Assembly: GCF_005405925.1 (NCBI RefSeq)
Contig: NZ_BJHV01000001.1
Coordinates: 1,302,001 to 1,366,000 of the forward strand
DNA from: Streptomyces antimycoticus
GTDB taxonomy: Bacteria; Actinomycetota; Actinomycetes; Streptomycetales; Streptomycetaceae
Reading direction: 5' to 3'
Length of the DNA: 64,000 nt
Below the pieces are notes generated by a model. That model did no database searches. It saw only the letters and a program-made list of their open reading frames with translations, and had not been told where the DNA came from. Shown piece after piece: positions 48,712-58,187 of this stretch. The position numbers and the translations under genes were made by a program. The first letter of the stretch is position 1. Every line of letters begins with the position of its first letter.

Positions 48712-50166
48712 ATGACTGCTCATCCGCTGCCCACCAGCACCCCCGCCGCCGAGGGCGTGGACGCGCGGGGCGTCCACGCCTTCCTCGACGCCGTCGAGGG
48801 CGCGCCGGACATCGAGCCACACAGTCTGATGATCCTGCGCCATGGCCGGCTCATCGCCTCCGGCTGGTGGGCGCCGTACACCGCCGAGCGGCCGCATCTG
48901 CTCTACTCCCTCAGCAAGAGCTTCACCTCCACGGCGGCGGGGCTGGCCGCCGCCGAGGGGCTGCTGAACCTCGACGATCCCGTGATCTCGTACTTCCCCG
49001 AGTTCGAGGCGGAGATCACCGACCCGGGCAGCCGCGCCATGCTCGTCCGCCATGTGGCGTCCATGGCCAGCGGACATGCCGAGGAGACCGTGGAGCGGGC
49101 GTTCGGCGGCGACCCGGAGGAGCCTGTGCGCGGCTTCCTGCGGATTCCGCCGGATCACGCGCCCGGCACCGCCTTCGCCTACAACCAGCCCGCCACGTAC
49201 ACGCTCGCCGCGATCGTCCAGCGGGTGACCGGGCAGTCGCTGACGGAGTATCTGCGGCCGCGTCTCTTCGATCCGCTGGGCATCGGCGAGACGGCCTGGC
49301 TGCAGGTGCCGGCCGGGCGTGACCTGGGCTTCAGCGGGCTGTTCGCCGCCACCGACGCTATCGCCCGGCTGGGGCTGCTGTATCTGCGGGGCGGCGCGTG
49401 GGAGGGCGAGCGGCTGCTTCCGGAGTCCTGGGTCGCCGAGGCGACGCGGGAGCACATCGCGACCGCGGAGGCCATGGTCAATGGCTCGGGGCCGGACTGG
49501 CGGCGGGGGTACGGATTCCAGTTCTGGATGTCCCGGCACGGGTACCGGGGCGACGGGGCGTTCGGGCAGTTCTGCCTGGTGCTGCCCGAGCATGACGTGG
49601 TGATCGCCACGACGGCGGAGACGGAGCGGATGCAGGCCGTTCTGGACGCGGTGTGGGAGCATCTGCTGCCCGCGTTCGGCGAGGCGCCGCTCACCGGCCG
49701 CGAGGACGAGGACGCCGCGCTGGAGCGGCGGCTGTCCCGGCTCGCCCTGCCGCCCCTCGCGGCGAAGCCCGCGCCGCTCACGGACCCCGGCGCCTGGTCG
49801 GGCGCGGAGTTCGGCCCCGAAGGCGGCGCCTGCGCGGATCAGCCGACTCTGACGGGGGTCACCGTGGCCGAGGACGGCTCCGGCGGGTGGACCGTCTCGC
49901 TGGCCGAGGAGGCGTCCCGGCTGGACCTGGGGTTCGACGGCGCGGGGTGGCGCGTCCACGACGGACCGCGGGCGACCGTCCCCACGGCGGTGAGCGGGGG
50001 CTGGACGGATCCGGACACCCTGACCGTGGACGTGGCGTTCCTGGAGACCCCGCATCACCTGGTGGTCACCTGCTCCCTCGCGGACCGCGTCTTCACCGCC
50101 CGGTGGCGCACGGTTCCGCTGCACCGGGCCCCGCTGCACGTCATGCGCGCACCAAGGCCGCGTTGA
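48712..50166 (+). CDS. Serine beta-lactamase-family hydrolase
   Basis: 484 residues. SxxK in YSLSKSFTST (S about 66) and YxN in FAYNQPATYTLAAIVQRVTGQSLTEYLRPRLFDPLGI, plus GYGFQFWMSRHGYRGDGAFGQF in place of the KTG strand. Class C beta-lactamase/DD-peptidase-like esterase family; substrate unknown. The C-terminal ~150 residues form a beta-rich lipocalin-like extension. No signal peptide, so cytoplasmic. ATG 48712 has GAGGA upstream. Confidence 0.87.
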   Translation: MTAHPLPTSTPAAEGVDARGVHAFLDAVEGAPDIEPHSLMILRHGRLIASGWWAPYTAERPHLLYSLSKSFTSTAAGLAAAEGLLNLDDPVISYFPEFEAEITDPGSRAMLVRHVASMASGHAEETVERAFGGDPEEPVRGFLRIPPDHAPGTAFAYNQPATYTLAAIVQRVTGQSLTEYLRPRLFDPLGIGETAWLQVPAGRDLGFSGLFAATDAIARLGLLYLRGGAWEGERLLPESWVAEATREHIATAEAMVNGSGPDWRRGYGFQFWMSRHGYRGDGAFGQFCLVLPEHDVVIATTAETERMQAVLDAVWEHLLPAFGEAPLTGREDEDAALERRLSRLALPPLAAKPAPLTDPGAWSGAEFGPEGGACADQPTLTGVTVAEDGSGGWTVSLAEEASRLDLGFDGAGWRVHDGPRATVPTAVSGGWTDPDTLTVDVAFLETPHHLVVTCSLADRVFTARWRTVPLHRAPLHVMRAPRPR

Positions 50167-50263
50167 CGCGTTCCGCCGTTCTGAAAGGGTGGGGCCCTGG
50201 TCCGGGGCAGCCCCCGGGATGGACCAAGGCCCCCTTGCGGGCGGACTGCGGAACGAGACTGAG

Positions 50264-51562
50264 ATGCGCGAGATCGATGCGACGGGCGGGGCCGAGGGCC
50301 AGGGCGTACGGAGGGATGCGCCGGGCCTGCGGGCGCACCCGGCGGCGGGTGAGGGATCCGCGGGCGCGGTGTGGGTGCTGCGCCCCGATGGGGGCCTTGA
50401 GCGGCCGGACCATCCCCTGTTCACCGGCGCGTGGCAGGTCGGCCGGGACAGACCCACCGCCGCCGTGATCGTGGATCTCTCACGGGTCCGGGAGATCACG
50501 GCGGACGGGGTGCGGGGGTTGCTGCGCTGCGCGCGGGGCCTGGCCGAAGCCGGTGCCACGCTGCTCCTCGCCGGGGCCGACGAACCCGTGGCGCGGCTGC
50601 TGCGCGTGGCGCTGGTGGACGGCACGATCCGGATCCACGACACCGTCGAGGCGGCCGTCGCCGCCTGCGGCGCGGCGGCGTCGAGGGCGGACGCCGCCGC
50701 GCGGGACGGCGGCCGAACGGCGGAGCCCGAGGTGATACGGCTGCGCCGGGAGACCGTCGATCTGCGCGCCAGACTGCGCTCGCACCCTCTGATCGCACAG
50801 GCGCAGGGCGTACTGCGGGAGCGCTATCGGCTGCCCGATCCGCAGGCGGCGTTCACCCTGCTCCAGCGCAGTTCACAGACGCACAATGTCAAACTGCGGA
50901 CCCTGGCGGCCGCGCTGCTGCGCACGGACCGGCCCGATCCGGACAGCCCGCTGTGGTTTCCGGAGCGCGCCCCCGAGGAGGCCCCCGCGCTGCCGTTCCT
51001 GCCGGGTGTGCGGCCCGGCGAGGTCAATCGCGGCACGGTGGTGAAGAGGGTGCTGAGCCAAGCCCTGGAGGTGCTGGGCTCCGATATGGGCGATCTGCAG
51101 CTGGCGGACCCGGTGAGCGGGCTGCGGATGGAACAGCACCATGGGTTCGGCAGGGAGTTCCTCGACTTCTTCGCCCATGTCGGCGAGGGCGAGACCTCGT
51201 GTGCCACGGCGGCGGCCCGCGCCCGGCCGGTGATGTCGGACATCGCCACCGACCGCGTCTTCTCCGACACCGCCCGCGAGGTCATCCTGGCGACCGGCTC
51301 CCGCACCGCGCACAGCATCCCCATGACCGGCGCCTCCCACCGGGTCGTCGGGGTGTTCTCGGTCCACGTCTCCCAGGCGGGGCGCAGCCTGACCAACGCC
51401 GAGGCCGGGATACTCCACCAGCTGGCCACCCGGGCGGGGCTGTGGCTGGAGTGGCATGAGCGCACCGTCGTGCTGGACGCGCTCGAAGATCTGCATCAGC
51501 GCGCCCAGGGCTGGCGCGGCGCCGGAGGGCGCGGACCCCGAAGCGGCTCCCCGGCGCGGTAG
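50264..51562 (+). CDS. STAS-ANTAR-GAF signalling protein
   Basis: 432 residues if started at ATG 50264 (in-frame earlier starts exist at 50189 and 50219). Domains: STAS-like (AVIVDLSRVREITADGVRGLLRCARGLAEAGATLLLAG, about 65-145), ANTAR RNA-binding three-helix region (RLRRETVDLRARLRSHPLIAQAQGVLRERYRLPDPQAAFTLLQRSSQTHNVKLRTLAAALL, about 160-225), and a C-terminal GAF (RVLSQALEVLGSDMGDLQLADP through AGILHQLATRAGLWLEWHE). ANTAR proteins antiterminate transcription at paired hairpins, and STAS suggests anti-sigma-type partner switching. The combination is common in Streptomyces. The last codons overlap the first unit of a 27-bp minisatellite. Confidence 0.85.
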   Translation: MREIDATGGAEGQGVRRDAPGLRAHPAAGEGSAGAVWVLRPDGGLERPDHPLFTGAWQVGRDRPTAAVIVDLSRVREITADGVRGLLRCARGLAEAGATLLLAGADEPVARLLRVALVDGTIRIHDTVEAAVAACGAAASRADAAARDGGRTAEPEVIRLRRETVDLRARLRSHPLIAQAQGVLRERYRLPDPQAAFTLLQRSSQTHNVKLRTLAAALLRTDRPDPDSPLWFPERAPEEAPALPFLPGVRPGEVNRGTVVKRVLSQALEVLGSDMGDLQLADPVSGLRMEQHHGFGREFLDFFAHVGEGETSCATAAARARPVMSDIATDRVFSDTAREVILATGSRTAHSIPMTGASHRVVGVFSVHVSQAGRSLTNAEAGILHQLATRAGLWLEWHERTVVLDALEDLHQRAQGWRGAGGRGPRSGSPAR

Positions 51563-51803
51563 GACCCCGAAGCGCCTCCCCGACGGCAGGACCCCCACGC
51601 GCCTCCCCGACGGCAGGACCCCGGCGCGCCTCCCCGACGGCAGGACCCCCACGCGCCTTCCCGACGGCAGGACCCCGGCGCGCCTCCCCGACGGCAGGAC
51701 CCCGAAGCGGCTCCCCGACGATAGGACCCCGAAGCGGCTCCCCGACGATAGGACCCCGAAGCGGCTCCCCGACGGTAGGACCCCGGCGCGGCTCCCCGGC
51801 GGT
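51533..51803. repeat. 27-bp minisatellite after the STAS-ANTAR-GAF gene
   Basis: Nine 27-bp units (AGGACCCCGAAGCGGCTCCC plus CGACGGT, with variants) run from 51561 to 51803, and a tenth diverged unit lies inside the preceding gene's last codons (51533-51560). The units keep one frame open on each strand (RTPxRLPDG on plus, LRGPxVGEP on minus), which I judge to be a by-product of 27 being divisible by three. It fills most of the 320-bp gap before the next gene; 51804-51882 holds only that gene's leader. Copy number may differ between strains. Confidence 0.9.
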
Positions 51804-51882
51804 CGTCTCTTGGGAATCCGCGCAGGGGGTACCCGGCAGGTCGTGACAGCGCTGCTCGGGGCCCGGCGTCGGGAGGACGACC

Positions 51883-52467
51883 ATGGCTGTACCGACCGCG
51901 ACCCGCTCAGGTGGCGCGCCGCCGTGGCTCGGGATCTACCTCAATGACCATCTGGTGGCCGCCACGGCAGCGGTCGGGCTGGCCCGCCGGATGAATCGCA
52001 GACACCGGCGCTCGGCCTACGGTGGCGAACTGGCGCGGCTCACGGCGGAGTTCGTCCAGGACCGCAGGTCACTGCTGTGGTGCATGGCCTCGCTCGACGT
52101 CCCCGTCCGCCGCGGCAAGCTCCACGCGTCGCGGGCGGCCGAGCGCACCGCCCGGCTGACGCCGGGCAACCGGCTGCGGCGGCGCACCGGGGTGAACACT
52201 CTGGTGGGGCTGGAGGCGCTCCGGATGGGCGTGGAGGGCAAGGCGCTGCTGTGGCGGTCGCTGCTCGCCGTGGCCGTCCATGACACCCGGCTGCAGACGG
52301 GTCGCCTCGCCGAGCTGCTGGAGCGGGCCGGGCAGCAGCTCACGGCCCTGGACTCGCTGCACTCCCGGGCCGCCTCGGCGCTGATCTCGGCCGACGACCC
52401 GGCGCAGGCCGCCTCCGGTCCGCCCGCTTCAGTCGGTCGGCGGCGGGCACTCGGGGACGATGAATGA
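51883..52467 (+). CDS. Conserved Streptomyces helical protein, paralogue 2
   Basis: 194 residues, paralogue of the protein at 35011 (shared GIYLNDHL, GGEL, DVPVRR, RMGVEGKALLWRSLLA). Predicted helical bundle, no recognised family. The C-terminal 25 residues are disordered. Its stop overlaps the next gene start by 8 bp, coupling it to an FAD/Rieske oxidoreductase, whereas paralogue 1 is coupled to an MBL hydrolase. In both cases it is the upstream partner of a redox or hydrolase enzyme, which hints at an accessory role. Confidence 0.75.
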   Translation: MAVPTATRSGGAPPWLGIYLNDHLVAATAAVGLARRMNRRHRRSAYGGELARLTAEFVQDRRSLLWCMASLDVPVRRGKLHASRAAERTARLTPGNRLRRRTGVNTLVGLEALRMGVEGKALLWRSLLAVAVHDTRLQTGRLAELLERAGQQLTALDSLHSRAASALISADDPAQAASGPPASVGRRRALGDDE

Positions 52468-53986
52468 CCTTCCTGGTGTGCCCGAGTCGTACTGGCTGGA
52501 CACCGCACCGCCCGGCACCCCCCACCCGGCCCTGACCTCGGACCTGGAGGTCGATGTCGCCGTCGTCGGCGCGGGCATCGCGGGGCTGAGCACCGCATGG
52601 GAGCTGGCCCGCGCCGGGCACCGGGTGGCGGTGCTGGAGGCGGATCGGATCGCCGCGGGGGTCACCGGGCACACCACCGCCAAGCTCACGGCGCTGCACG
52701 GGCTCAGCTACGACCGGCTGCGGCGCACCCGCGGCCCGGAGGGCGCACGGATGTACGCGCGGTCGCAGTCCGATGCCGTCGAGCGGGCGGTGGCGATCAC
52801 GGCCGAGCTCGGTATCGACTGCGATCTGGAGAACGTCCCGGCCTTCACCTACACCGAGGACCCGGCACGCACGGACACCATCCGCGCCGAGGTGGACGCC
52901 GCCTACGAGGCGGGGCTGCCCGCCTCGTATGTGACGGAGACCGGGCTGCCCTATCCGGTCGCGGGCGCGATCCGGGTCGAGGGAGGGGCGCAGTTCCATC
53001 CGCGCGGCTACCTCCTCGCGCTCGCCGAGGATCTGCGCGCCCACGGCGGGCGGATCCACGAGCACACCCGCGCCACCGGCCTGGTGGAGGGCTCCCCCTG
53101 CCGGGTCACCACCCAGAGCGGGGCGGTGGTGAGGGCCGGGGACGTGGTGATCGCCACCCACTACCCGGTGTTCGACCGGGCGCTGCTGTTCACCCGGCTC
53201 TCGCCGCGCCGCGAACTCGTCGTGGCCGCGCCCCTCCCCGCCGAACAGGACCCCCGGGGCGCGTACATCACCCCGGAGAATCACACCCGGTCGGTGCGCA
53301 CCGCGCCGTACGGCGACGGGAAGCGGCTGCTGATCGTGACCGGGGAGTCCTTCACACCCGGCACCGGGGACACCCCGGAGCGCTTCGAGCGGCTGGCCGA
53401 CTGGACCCGGGAGCGCTTCCCCGGTGTGGAGATCACCTACCGCTGGGCCGCCCAGGACATCGACCCCACCGACAGCGTGCCGATGGTCGGCCCCTTCCAC
53501 CCCGGCGCGCGCCACACCTACGTCGCGACGGGCTTCGCCGGCTGGGGCCTGAGCGGCGGCATCATGGCGGGCCGGCTGCTCACGGCGCTCATCGGCGGTG
53601 AGCAGCCGCCGTGGGCCGGGCTGTACGACCCCCGGCGGCTGCGGACCGCGCTGCGCGAGGCCCCGGCGCTGCTCGGCCACCAGCTCCAGGTCGGGCGGCA
53701 TTTCGTCGGCGACCGGCTGCGCGCCCCGCAGGCCGCCTCGGTCGACCGGATCGCCCCGGGCACCGGGGCCCTGGTCCGCGTGAACGGGCGGCACTGCGCC
53801 GTCTACCGGGACGAGGACGGCACGGCCCACGCGCTCGCGGCCCGCTGCACCCATCTGGGCTGCCTCGTCGCGTTCAACGCCGCCGAGCGGACCTGGGAGT
53901 GCCCCTGCCACGGCTCCCGCTTCGGAACCGATGGCCAGGTGCTCCAGGGCCCGGCCAACCGGCCCCTGGAACAGCGCGACATCTGA
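52460..53986 (+). CDS. FAD-dependent oxidoreductase with C-terminal Rieske domain
   Basis: 508 residues. The N-terminal DAO-type FAD fold has GxGxxG in VDVAVVGAGIAGLSTAWELARAGHRVAVLEADRIAAG (about 31-65) and the closing FAD motif HTYVATGFAGWGLSGGIMAGRLL (about 350-373). The C-terminal Rieske [2Fe-2S] domain has CTHLGC and CPCHGSRFGTDGQVLQGPA (about 453-505) with the two Cys-His pairs. Fused DAO-Rieske proteins oxidise glycine-betaine-like or amino substrates; substrate unknown. Coupled to the upstream helical protein. Confidence 0.9.
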   Translation: MNDLPGVPESYWLDTAPPGTPHPALTSDLEVDVAVVGAGIAGLSTAWELARAGHRVAVLEADRIAAGVTGHTTAKLTALHGLSYDRLRRTRGPEGARMYARSQSDAVERAVAITAELGIDCDLENVPAFTYTEDPARTDTIRAEVDAAYEAGLPASYVTETGLPYPVAGAIRVEGGAQFHPRGYLLALAEDLRAHGGRIHEHTRATGLVEGSPCRVTTQSGAVVRAGDVVIATHYPVFDRALLFTRLSPRRELVVAAPLPAEQDPRGAYITPENHTRSVRTAPYGDGKRLLIVTGESFTPGTGDTPERFERLADWTRERFPGVEITYRWAAQDIDPTDSVPMVGPFHPGARHTYVATGFAGWGLSGGIMAGRLLTALIGGEQPPWAGLYDPRRLRTALREAPALLGHQLQVGRHFVGDRLRAPQAASVDRIAPGTGALVRVNGRHCAVYRDEDGTAHALAARCTHLGCLVAFNAAERTWECPCHGSRFGTDGQVLQGPANRPLEQRDI

Positions 53987-54136
53987 CCCCCGCCTGCCCC
54001 CGCGCGACGCCTGAACTCCGCGCCGCCCGACCCCCGCGGCATCCGCCGGCGACGCCTGATGAAAAGACGCACATGGCCTCGGGCCATGGGGGTATACGCG
54101 CTGGCGTCCCCCTCCGGCTGAGAAAGGACCACTGCC

Positions 54137-54385
54137 GTGCTGATGGCCCACCCGGTCGTACTTCAGAACCTCATCGAGCAGTACGAGACGCTGCGGATGC
54201 TGCACGCCGAATCGGGCGGCACCGAGGTACGACAGCGGATGGACGACCTCGCCTACACCCTGTGCGTCTCCACCGGGACGCGGGATGTGGACGCCGCCCT
54301 CATCGCCGCCCGGCACCAGCTGCCCGGCGCCCGCGTGGAGGACGACTCGGCCCTCACGGCCGGGGCGGGCACAGCGGGCGGCTGA
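54137..54385 (+). CDS. DUF5133 domain protein
   Basis: 82 residues, GTG start with GAAAGGA 9 bases upstream. MLMAHPVVLQNLIEQYETLRMLHAESGG then RMDDLAYTLCVSTGTRDVDAALIAARHQL is the DUF5133 signature, a small helical family restricted to Streptomyces and relatives. Function unknown. Terminal Gly/Ala residues are disordered. Confidence 0.85.
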   Translation: MLMAHPVVLQNLIEQYETLRMLHAESGGTEVRQRMDDLAYTLCVSTGTRDVDAALIAARHQLPGARVEDDSALTAGAGTAGG

Positions 54386-54424
54386 GCCCGCCGCGCCGCC
54401 CACCGTGGAGGCGCCGCCGCCGGA

Positions 54425-55327
54425 TCAGCCCTCGGCCCCCTGAGCCAGCTCGGCGAGGTCCATGGTCTGGTTCGCGGGCGGCGCCTTCACCGTGACCGGC
54501 TCATTGAGGCCGGAGAAGGTGATGGTCGTGTCGAGCGGGCCCTTGTCCCCCTCGCCGCGCATGCGGAACCGCTTGGTGTGGCCGTCCCGGTCGATCCACA
54601 TGTCCATGGACAGCCGGTCGACCCCCATCTTCTCGTACTCCTTGAGGCTCTTCTCGCGGCGCTTGCGGGTCGCCGCGTCCTCGTCCTTGAGGCTCTCGCG
54701 CATCTGGGGAACGGTGATGGTGCCCCGGTAGTGCGTCGTGCGCACCCCGTCGATGGTCTCCTCGCCGACCCGCTTCACATCGTCGGCGCCGGAGAGGAAG
54801 GCCGAGTCGTCGGCCGGGTTCTTGTCGGCCTGGCGGGAGAGCGAACCACCGCCCAGCGCGCCGGTCGCCTTCTCGCCCAGGACCGAGAGGTCCAGCTTGA
54901 GCCAGCTCTTCCCGTTCAGCTCGCCGGCGGCCTCCTTGCCCCCGTCGAGGTACATCGCCCCGTCCACCAGCCGGATCTCCACCGCCGCGTCGGTGCCCTG
55001 GCCGAGTGCGCGCATCGTCATCCGGACCGCGACGGGCTTGGTGCTCATCGCCGCCTCGCCCTCGATCCGCCCGTCCTCGGGGGTGCGCCCGGTCATCCGG
55101 TAGCGGAACGAGGTGAGCTTCTCGCTCTTCTTCGCGGCCGCCCGCACGGCCGCCGCCGGGGCCATCCGCACCTGCTCCGAGGACTTCTCCCCCGCCTTGC
55201 CCTCCGGCTTCCCGTCCGTCCCGGACGAACCGCAGCCGACCGCACCGCCGCAGAGCAGCACGGCGGCGAGCACGGCACCGGCCGCGCGAGTGCCTCTGCC
55301 ATGTCCCCCATATACGACCATGGCCAT
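54425..55327 (-). CDS. Secreted lipoprotein, LppX/LprAFG-like
   Basis: 300 residues from ATG 55327. The N-terminus RGTRAAGAVLAAVLLCGGAVGC is a lipoprotein signal peptide with lipobox GAVGC. The mature part has KKSEKLTSFRYRMTGRTPEDGRIEGEAAMSTKPVAVRMTM, EIRLVDGAMYLDGGKEAAGELNGKSWLKLDLS and DVKRVGEETIDGVRTTHYRGTI. This pattern of beta-sheet plus strand repeats is seen in LppX/LprG-type and other Streptomyces lipoproteins that bind lipids or cell-wall precursors. Extracytoplasmic, anchored to the membrane. Divergent from the SpoIIE phosphatase gene. Confidence 0.85.
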   Translation of the reverse strand: MAMVVYGGHGRGTRAAGAVLAAVLLCGGAVGCGSSGTDGKPEGKAGEKSSEQVRMAPAAAVRAAAKKSEKLTSFRYRMTGRTPEDGRIEGEAAMSTKPVAVRMTMRALGQGTDAAVEIRLVDGAMYLDGGKEAAGELNGKSWLKLDLSVLGEKATGALGGGSLSRQADKNPADDSAFLSGADDVKRVGEETIDGVRTTHYRGTITVPQMRESLKDEDAATRKRREKSLKEYEKMGVDRLSMDMWIDRDGHTKRFRMRGEGDKGPLDTTITFSGLNEPVTVKAPPANQTMDLAELAQGAEG

Positions 55328-55568
55328 ATACCCCACCCCTTGCAGAACTTCTGTTCGTTTCTCTGTGATCCGGGACAGTACCAGCAGCGGGTGACAACCC
55401 ACTCCCGACGGTCATGCGCACACCGCGCAGCGTGTGCCGACCCCTCTCGGCGTGGGCATACTTGAAGGCGCGACCATTGGTTCACTCTCCGCCAAGGGCG
55501 CCACGGTGGAGCCGCCACCTCGCACACGCGCTCATGGCGGACGACCCGGGCAAGGGTGAGATGACACC

Positions 55569-58028
55569 ATGACGCGGCCGGACACCCCGCGGGACGAGCG
55601 GTCCGTCCGGTCGGACGTTCTCCCCGGCAAGGGGGCCACCGCCAAGGCCACGGTCGACGGGCACGGCATCGTCACCCAGTGGAACGAGGCGGCCCGCGGG
55701 CTGCTCGGTTACCTCCCGGCCGAGATCGTGGGCCGGCCCGCGGCCGATCTGCTCCATGCCGCCTCGCCCGCTCGCGCCGAGGTGCCGGCCGCGCTGCGCT
55801 CCCCCTCCCCGCCCATCCGGCTGAACGGGCGGGCCACCCTGTTGCGCCGCGATGGCTCCACCGTGGAGCTGGGGCTGCTGGCGCACCGCCGTGCCTCGAC
55901 CGCCGGGCCCCCCGAGTGGCTGGTCGTCTCCGCCATACCGCGCCCCGTGCACGCCGTCGAGGACGAGGAGCTGATGCGGCGTGCCCTCCTGCAGGGGCCC
56001 TGCACGATGGCGGTCTACGACTCCGGGCTACGGCTGCGCTGGGCCCATCACGACCTGCGGCGGGTGCTGGGCCTGGACCAGGAGGAGATGCGCGGGCTGC
56101 GGCTTTCGGAGTTCCTGCCCGGCCCCGACACCGAGGCGGCCGAGCGGACGATGCGGCGGGTGCTGGAGACGGGCGAGCAGCGGGAGCTGGACCTGACCAC
56201 GCCCATACCCGGCCACCCCCGCCCCCTCGCCTGGTCCATCGGCATCGCCCCGCTGCTCGACGACGAGGGCCGGGTGGCGGGCGTGATCCTGTCCGCTCAT
56301 GACATGACCGGCCCGCGGACCGCCCGGCAGCGGCTGACGCTGCTCAACGAGGCCAGCGTCCGGATCGGCAGCACGCTGGACATCGACCGGACCGCGCAGG
56401 AACTGGCCGATGTGGCCGCCCCGGCGCTCGCCGACTTCGTGACGGTCGATCTGCTGCCCACCGTGCACGACGGGGGCGAACCGCGCCCCGGCTCGCCGGG
56501 CGACCATGTGCTGCTGCGCCGGGTCGCCGCCCAGTCGGTCTTCCCGGGCTGCCCGGAGGCCGTGCTGCGGCCGGGGCAGGTGGCCGCCTACCCCGACTTC
56601 TCCCCCTCGGCCGAGTGCCTGAAGGCGGAGCGGGGGCTGCTGCACCGGATGATCGACGCCGCCGTCGCCCGGTGGGCCGACGAGGACCCGGCCCGGGCCG
56701 CCATGATCCGCCGGTTCGGGTTCCATTCGATGATGGCCGTTCCCCTGCGGGCGCGCGGCATCACCCTCGGCGTGGCCAACTTCTCCCGGCACCGCCGCCC
56801 CGAGCCGTTCGAGGAGGACGATCTGCTGCTCGCCGAGGAGATGACGGCCAGGGCCGCCGTCTGTGTCGACAACGCCCGGCGGTACACCCATGAGCGGCAC
56901 ACCGCGCTGGCCCTGCAGCGCAGTCTGCTGCCGCGCACCCTGCCCCCGAGCGCCGCGGTGGAGCTCGCGTCCAGCTATCGGCCGGCCGACTCCCGGTCCG
57001 GGGTGGGCGGCGACTGGTTCGACGTCATCCGGCTGGCGGGCGCGCGGGTCGCCCTGGTCGTCGGCGATGTGGTGGGCCATGGCGTCCGGGCGTCGGCGGC
57101 CATGGGGCGGCTGCGGACGGCGGTGCGCACCCTCGCCGACGTCGATCTGCCCCCCGATGAGCTGCTCACTCATCTGGACGATCTGATCAGCCATCTGACC
57201 GCCGAGTCGGAGAGCGGCGCCGGCGATCCGGACGCGGCGGAGGCGGCCTACGCACAGGTCGGCGCCACCTGTCTGTACGCGGTCTACGACCCGGTCTCCC
57301 GCCGCTGCTCCCTGGCCCGAGCCGGGCATCCGCCACCCGTGCTGGTCACGCCCGACGGCACCGCCACCCTCCTCGACCTGCCCGGCGGACCGCCGCTGGG
57401 GCTGGGCAGCCTGCCGTTCGAGGCGGTCGACCTCGAACTGCCGGAGGGCAGCCTGCTGGCCCTCTACACCGACGGTCTGATCGAGACCCGCTGCCAGGAC
57501 GTCGACAAGGCGATCGACACGCTGCGCCGCACGCTCGCCCGGCCCGCCGACTCGCTGGACGGCCTGTGCCGGATGGTGCTGGCCAAGCTGCTTCCGGGCC
57601 ATCCCGCCGACGACGTCGCCCTGCTCCTGGCCCGCACCCGGGGGCTGGGCGCGGACCAGGTGGCCACCTGGGAGCTGCCGAACGACCCCGCCGTGGTGGC
57701 CCGGGCCCGCCGGGACGCCGCCGAGCGGCTGGCCGCATGGGGCTTCGAAGAGGCCGCCTTCACCATGGAGTTGGTCGTCAGCGAGCTGGTCACCAACGCC
57801 ATCCGGCACGCCACGCCGCCCATCAGGCTGCGCCTGATCCACGACCGGGCGCTGATCTGCGAGGTCTCCGACAGCAGCAGCACCTCACCGCATCTGCGCC
57901 GGGCCCGCGCCTTCGACGAGGGCGGCCGCGGACTGCTGCTGGTGGCCCAGCTGACCGAGAGCTGGGGCACCCGGCAGACCGCCACAGGCAAGACCATCTG
58001 GGCCGAGCTGGCCGTGCCGACGCCGTAG
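55569..58028 (+). CDS. PAS-PAS-GAF-SpoIIE phosphatase with kinase-like ATPase domain
   Basis: 819 residues. Domains in order: PAS (about 25-130), second PAS (135-255), GAF (270-440), PP2C-like SpoIIE (455-665, with YRPADSRSGVGGDWFDVIRLAGARVALVVGDVVGHGVRASAAMGRLRTA and LYTDGLIETR) and a C-terminal HATPase_c anti-sigma-kinase-like module (680-818, with FTMELVVSELVTNAIRHA and RGLLLVAQLTESWGTR). Dephosphorylates STAS anti-anti-sigma proteins in response to an unknown signal. The combined phosphatase and kinase-like modules could act on one partner. Cytoplasmic; no membrane segments. Confidence 0.9.
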   Translation: MTRPDTPRDERSVRSDVLPGKGATAKATVDGHGIVTQWNEAARGLLGYLPAEIVGRPAADLLHAASPARAEVPAALRSPSPPIRLNGRATLLRRDGSTVELGLLAHRRASTAGPPEWLVVSAIPRPVHAVEDEELMRRALLQGPCTMAVYDSGLRLRWAHHDLRRVLGLDQEEMRGLRLSEFLPGPDTEAAERTMRRVLETGEQRELDLTTPIPGHPRPLAWSIGIAPLLDDEGRVAGVILSAHDMTGPRTARQRLTLLNEASVRIGSTLDIDRTAQELADVAAPALADFVTVDLLPTVHDGGEPRPGSPGDHVLLRRVAAQSVFPGCPEAVLRPGQVAAYPDFSPSAECLKAERGLLHRMIDAAVARWADEDPARAAMIRRFGFHSMMAVPLRARGITLGVANFSRHRRPEPFEEDDLLLAEEMTARAAVCVDNARRYTHERHTALALQRSLLPRTLPPSAAVELASSYRPADSRSGVGGDWFDVIRLAGARVALVVGDVVGHGVRASAAMGRLRTAVRTLADVDLPPDELLTHLDDLISHLTAESESGAGDPDAAEAAYAQVGATCLYAVYDPVSRRCSLARAGHPPPVLVTPDGTATLLDLPGGPPLGLGSLPFEAVDLELPEGSLLALYTDGLIETRCQDVDKAIDTLRRTLARPADSLDGLCRMVLAKLLPGHPADDVALLLARTRGLGADQVATWELPNDPAVVARARRDAAERLAAWGFEEAAFTMELVVSELVTNAIRHATPPIRLRLIHDRALICEVSDSSSTSPHLRRARAFDEGGRGLLLVAQLTESWGTRQTATGKTIWAELAVPTP

Positions 58029-58187
58029 GCGCTTGGTGTACGGAGGTCCTTTAGGGGGCCCATGGCCTGAGGCTGCACGACGGCGGCCGCCACCGGTCGG
58101 CTTCACGGCAGCAGCTCCCGCCGCACGGCTTCACTACAATCGCGGAGCAACGAAGCCCCGCTCAGCAGAGGCTGAAGGCTGCCATCC

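Noticed and set aside
51456..51947. RTPxRLPDG repeat protein of 163 codons
   Set aside because: Begins inside the STAS-ANTAR-GAF gene and ends inside the next gene; generated by the 27-bp repeat.
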